From NCBI GenBank assembly GCA_900770335.1, contig CAAGKD010000061.1, positions 1 through 8,127 of the forward strand: a stretch of DNA of 8,127 nucleotides, written 5' to 3'. This stretch comes from an uncultured Sutterella sp. Lineage in GTDB: Bacteria > Pseudomonadota > Gammaproteobacteria > Burkholderiales > Burkholderiaceae_F. The notes under the pieces were generated by a model. It ran no database searches. It was not told the origin of the DNA and saw only the letters and a list, made by a program, of their open reading frames with translations. The position numbers and the translations under genes are program-made. Position 1 is the stretch's first letter. Each line of letters begins with the position of its first letter. Shown in pieces: positions 6,153-8,127 of this stretch.

Positions 6153-6153
6153 T

Positions 6154-6198
6154 GAAAGCGCCCCCGGGCCGTGTTGCACGCACGGCGCGGGGGCTTTC
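6154..6198 (+). terminator. Probable terminator of the porin gene
   Basis: GAAAGCGCCCCCGGGCCGTG (6154-6173) pairs with CACGGCGCGGGGGCTTTC (6181-6198) around a 7-base loop. The pairing is complete apart from a 2-base bulge and one mismatch, so this is a very stable GC-rich stem with an A-rich foot and a short T-run (CTTTC) at its 3' base. It begins 67 bp after the porin stop. It also separates the porin from the convergent minus-strand genes and could block transcription from both sides. Confidence 0.6.
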
Positions 6199-6224
6199 GC
6201 TTGGCCGTCACCCTGCGCAATCCT

Positions 6225-7068
6225 TCAGAGCCTGCAGAGCCTTGTCCAACGCACGAAACGCCGCGCCTTCTCGCCGAACACCGCGGCGACGCGAACGAGT
6301 CTGCGCGAAGCCCGTCCGCCATGGCTCTGGCCATACTGCCGAGACCTGATCTGCTCACAGGCCGCCTCAAGAAGCCTCTCCGCAGTCGCCGGTTCGCTCC
6401 CTTACACCGTCTTTCTCATGAACTTGAGCTCCAGCACCCAATGCACGGCGCCGGAGTCAAACTCGAGATCGCTGCGCCCGCGGGCGTTGGGTGTCTCGGG
6501 CACGGCGTAAAAGCCCGCGCCGCGAAGGAAGATCTGAGAGAAGGCCAGGCAGACCGCCTCGCTCGTGACGGGCCACGTCATGCAGTTGACCGCCGATGCG
6601 CCCGGTTGAGCTCCTCCATCAGGAGATCCGCGTCGCCCGCGAAGAGCGCATCCACGAAGCGGGCCGCCACCTCGTCAATCATTCGGTTCGAGAGAAGCCT
6701 CGCGCGCGCATGGCTGCGCCAGGGATCCGGGATCGCGCGACTTCAGCCCGCGTTGAGCTGTTCGAGAAGACCGGAGAAAGGCTCCTCAACATACTCAAAG
6801 CCCTGCGCATGGAAGCACGTGTAGAGATAGCGCAGGAGCGGCTCCCTGAAGTTCTCCGCGTCATTGAAGTTTCGGATGAGCGAGAAGTCGAGCCCGATGA
6901 CGGGATAGGCCCTGTCACTCCACAAGCGCTCAATGGCCAGTCCCTTGAGATCCCTCAGTCCGTTTGAAAAAACGCAAATGATGCGGCGCCGAGCGGAAAT
7001 CAGGCTGTACTTGAGGTCTTCCAGGCGGTCCGCTCCCCCTTTGTCCTCACAGAACCGCGAACGCTTGC
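6225..7068 (-). pseudogene. Decayed AAA-ATPase-like / PD-(D/E)XK nuclease family gene
   Basis: Pieces of one gene are recognisable on the minus strand when frames are joined. Piece 1 (about 7068 to 6743) gives CEDKGGADRLEDLKYSLIS-ARRR, then FSNGLRDLKGLAIERLW and YPVIGLDFSLIRNF, ending in TGA at 6745-6743. This resembles the N-terminal part of the AAA-ATPase-like family (PF09820 type), but the expected RPRRFGKS-type P-loop after ISxRRR is missing. Piece 2, same frame past that stop (about 6690 to 6581), reads NRMIDEVAARFVDALFAGDA. Piece 3, shifted frame, reads TWPVTSEAVCLAFSQIFLRG, then RGRSDLEFDSGAVHWVLELKF, which is the PD-(D/E)XK_9-like nuclease core (D, then E-L-K). TAA at 6404-6402 interrupts it, and the frame resumes as GSEPATAERLLEAACEQIRS to about 6225. 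The central part of the ATPase (Walker B onward) is absent, and the total is roughly half the usual family length. The function of intact members is not well established. It has at least two premature stops, one frameshift and two deletions. Confidence 0.7.
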
Positions 7069-7069
7069 G

Positions 7070-7396
7070 TCAGAACACCACGACGAGGAGCATCTTGAAG
7101 CGCTCCACGGCGTAGACGGCATGCGGGCGCCTCGCGGGCATGACGATCGATTCGCCCGCGCGGATCTCGTGAGGCGCGCCGTCGATCGTGAGGCGACCGA
7201 CGCCGTCGAGACACGTGACGAAGGCGTCGCCGCCCGACTCGTGCGTGCTGATTTCCTCGCCCTTGTCAAAGGAGAAGACCGTGATTGAGACGGAGAGGTT
7301 CTGCGCGAGCGTGCGGCTCACGACCTGGCCCTCCTGATAGGCGACCATGTCCGCAAGGCGAAGGACCTCAGACTTGGGAATGTTCTTCATCGGCAT
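7070..7396 (-). CDS. Small single-domain cupin protein
   Basis: An intact 108-residue cytoplasmic protein with one cupin_2-type beta-barrel. Motif 1 is G46-E-E-I-S-T-H52 and onward to G65 (KGEEISTHESGGDAFV, then LDGVGRLTIDG). Motif 2 is AGESIVMPARRPHAVYA with H92. The two His (52, 92) are plausible metal ligands, but the full H-x-H...E...H set of enzymatic cupins is not obvious. The N-terminal MVAYQEGQVVSRTLAQ is typical of small stand-alone cupins common in gut anaerobes. The start is the ATG at 7396, with TGAGGA six bases upstream; a second in-frame ATG lies two codons later. Upstream DNA is a short AT-rich patch (7397-7436) containing ATAAT-GGAA-ATTAT (7419-7432), which may carry its promoter. 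The stop at 7072-7070 directly abuts the decayed AAA/nuclease gene. The ligand is unknown; roles in sugar or carboxylate metabolism or regulation are all possible. Confidence 0.85.
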   Translation of the reverse strand: MPMKNIPKSEVLRLADMVAYQEGQVVSRTLAQNLSVSITVFSFDKGEEISTHESGGDAFVTCLDGVGRLTIDGAPHEIRAGESIVMPARRPHAVYAVERFKMLLVVVF

Positions 7397-7436
7397 TGTT
7401 TGTCCTCACTATAAGAAAATAATGGAAATTATCGAT
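7397..7436 (-). promoter_or_regulatory. Putative promoter/operator of the cupin gene
   Basis: A 40-bp AT-rich patch lies immediately upstream of the cupin start. It contains the inverted repeat ATAAT-GGAA-ATTAT (7419-7432) and, on the minus strand, a TATAGT hexamer close to the RBS. No -35 box is well placed, so only the region is called, not exact elements. Confidence 0.35.
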
Positions 7437-7488
7437 CAGTCCGCGGCGAACTGTGCCTTGTGCCGATTGTGATGTCGCTCCAGGACGG

Positions 7489-7504
7489 CTCTCTCGCGAG
7501 AGAG
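7489..7504. repeat. 16-bp perfect palindrome CTCTCTCGCGAGAGAG
   Basis: A perfect, loopless palindrome centred between 7496 and 7497, about 100 bp upstream of the cupin start and in sequence with no credible gene. Perfect 16-bp symmetry of this kind fits a dimeric regulator site, but it could also be chance in a low-complexity CT/GA stretch. Confidence 0.45.
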
Positions 7505-7689
7505 AAGAGCAGCGCACGCCTCACCGGCTCCGGCGCAAGGCCGCCCGAGGGGATCCCGAACGGCGGCGGATCCGTCTCCTGGAGCATGCGAGACCGGTGC
7601 GGGAGCCTCCACAACGAGCGCCGCGCAGGCGCCCGTCCGAACGGTCGAGAAGCCCCGTCCTGGCGACGCCTGCAAGATTGCTCCGGCGC

Positions 7690-7831
7690 CGCACATGGAG
7701 GGATTGAGCCGCGGCGCAAGGAAGTTCCGGACGTCGGAGAGCGGCTCCGCGCGCCTGGGACTGATTTCGCTCATCACGATTCCACGCTCCTCCATGAAAT
7801 TCACGGCAAGGGCGGCGGCTGTTGCCGGCCG
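7690..7831 (-). pseudogene. Possible remnant of a Fic-family C-terminal winged helix
   Basis: A minus-strand frame beginning near 7831 reads ERPATAAALAVNFMEERGIV, then EISPRRAEPLSDVRNFLAPRLNP. This resembles the C-terminal helix-turn-helix of Fic proteins (pattern T-A-x-x-A-L-x-x-L-E-E-x-G-I-V-x-E-I-T/S-x-x-x-R and later F/Y-L-x-x-L). The stretch just upstream is closed by stops in this frame, no Fic motif (HPFxxGNGR) is visible, and after NP the sequence turns into Ala/Pro/Arg-rich text with no family look. The frame itself stays open to about 7436, but I do not believe the tail. This is a weak, similarity-by-eye call. Otherwise 7437-7937 holds no gene I can support. Confidence 0.3.
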
Positions 7832-7937
7832 CTCCACCCTCTCACATCATTAAAACCATTTTAGCCGCGACCCAGGAGCCTTCGGGAACCCTCTGAAGTC
7901 ACATGGCGGGCTCCGAGCCTGCCGCAGCGCCGCGGCC

Positions 7938-8127
7938 TCACCCGATCAGATTGACGAGCGTCAGAATGAAGGGCAGCGCGAACACGAGTCCGAGGGTCGA
8001 CGCGCCGATCGCCTCGCTCGCGAACTCCTCGTCGGCCCCGAAGTTCTTGGCCAGGACCGCCACCACGGACGAGACGGGCAGCGCCGCGCCGGCGACAAAC
8101 ACCTGCCGCATGATGAGGGGAAGATCC
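7938..8127 (-). CDS. AEC-family (auxin efflux carrier-like) permease, C-terminal fragment
   Basis: The last 62 codons of a minus-strand membrane protein, cut by the window edge and ending in TGA at 7940-7938. It reads DLPLIMRQVFVAGAALPVSS, then VVAVLAKNFGADEEFASEAI, GASTLGLVFALPFILTLVNL and a final IG. The pattern ALP-(T/V)-S-x...A..FGAD...AS..I..STL..L..LP....L is characteristic of the end of AEC transporters (Mem_trans family), which are inner-membrane carriers for small organic acids such as malate or malonate. Two hydrophobic helices flank the FGADEEFAS loop. No strong terminator is seen after it; a 5-bp GCCGC/GCGGC stem lies at 7921-7936. Confidence 0.75.
   Translation of the reverse strand, partial: DLPLIMRQVFVAGAALPVSSVVAVLAKNFGADEEFASEAIGASTLGLVFALPFILTLVNLIG

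Noticed and set aside
4923..6179. 418-codon open frame antisense to the porin
   Set aside because: It is a mirror of porin codon bias (Val/Ala/Glu/Arg-rich) with no domain look. The porin on the other strand has a signal peptide, RBS and C-terminal Phe.
6171..6967. Plus-strand frames of 217 and 123 codons after the porin
   Set aside because: They lie opposite the AAA/nuclease pseudogene, whose residues match known domains. The plus-strand text has no family look and overlaps the porin terminator.
7436..7864. 133- and 134-codon frames on opposite strands
   Set aside because: Both are Ala/Pro/Arg/Gly-rich without a convincing RBS or domain. Only the short Fic-like segment on the minus strand was kept, at low confidence.
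1..8127. CRISPR array, tRNA/rRNA gene, complete insertion sequence or defence system
   Set aside because: No regularly spaced repeats, no cloverleaf or rRNA motifs, no transposase with inverted termini and no recognised defence gene set were found when reading both strands.

Overview
The window reads as GC-rich DNA of a Gram-negative betaproteobacterium, most likely a gut Sutterella/Parasutterella-type member of the Burkholderiales. The basis is the overall GC bias, the family look of the two-ATPase peptide importer, a trimeric-type porin with a classical signal peptide and a C-terminal Phe, and a sharply AT-rich promoter island in front of that porin. This placement is inference; no 16S or other marker gene is present.

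Layout. Bases 1-14 match the end of the Illumina TruSeq adapter and are probably not genomic. Bases 15-188 are the last 57 codons of a MATE-type efflux pump. Next come three co-directional genes of a peptide/glutathione-type ABC importer: a DppB/OppB-like permease (to 1269), a DppC/OppC-like permease (1333-2300) and a fused double-NBD ATPase (2317-4419). Both permeases look damaged. The first has a frameshift near 431-438. The second has an N-terminal frameshift and an in-frame amber codon at 2193. The ATPase is open and keeps all nucleotide-binding motifs, but its first half is missing about 21 residues relative to its second half. No substrate-binding protein gene is in the window.

After the ATPase there is a run of hairpins (4421-4580), the last of which looks like a terminator. 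An AT-rich island of about 260 bp (4581-4845) with repeated motifs follows, and then an intact porin gene (4941-6086) ending in a long GC-rich hairpin. Downstream everything lies on the minus strand: a heavily decayed AAA-ATPase-like/PD-(D/E)XK gene (6225-7068), an intact small cupin gene (7070-7396), a roughly 540-bp stretch without a confident gene but with a possible Fic-type remnant and a 16-bp perfect palindrome, and the 3' end of an AEC-family transporter (7938-8127).

Taken together, the intact products are a fused transporter ATPase, an outer-membrane porin and a small cupin, set among genes in visible decay. I see no defence island, CRISPR array, tRNA, rRNA or complete mobile element. 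The most noteworthy signals are the multi-lesion decay of the importer, the AAA/nuclease pseudogene (recognisable only by joining frames) and the porin control region.
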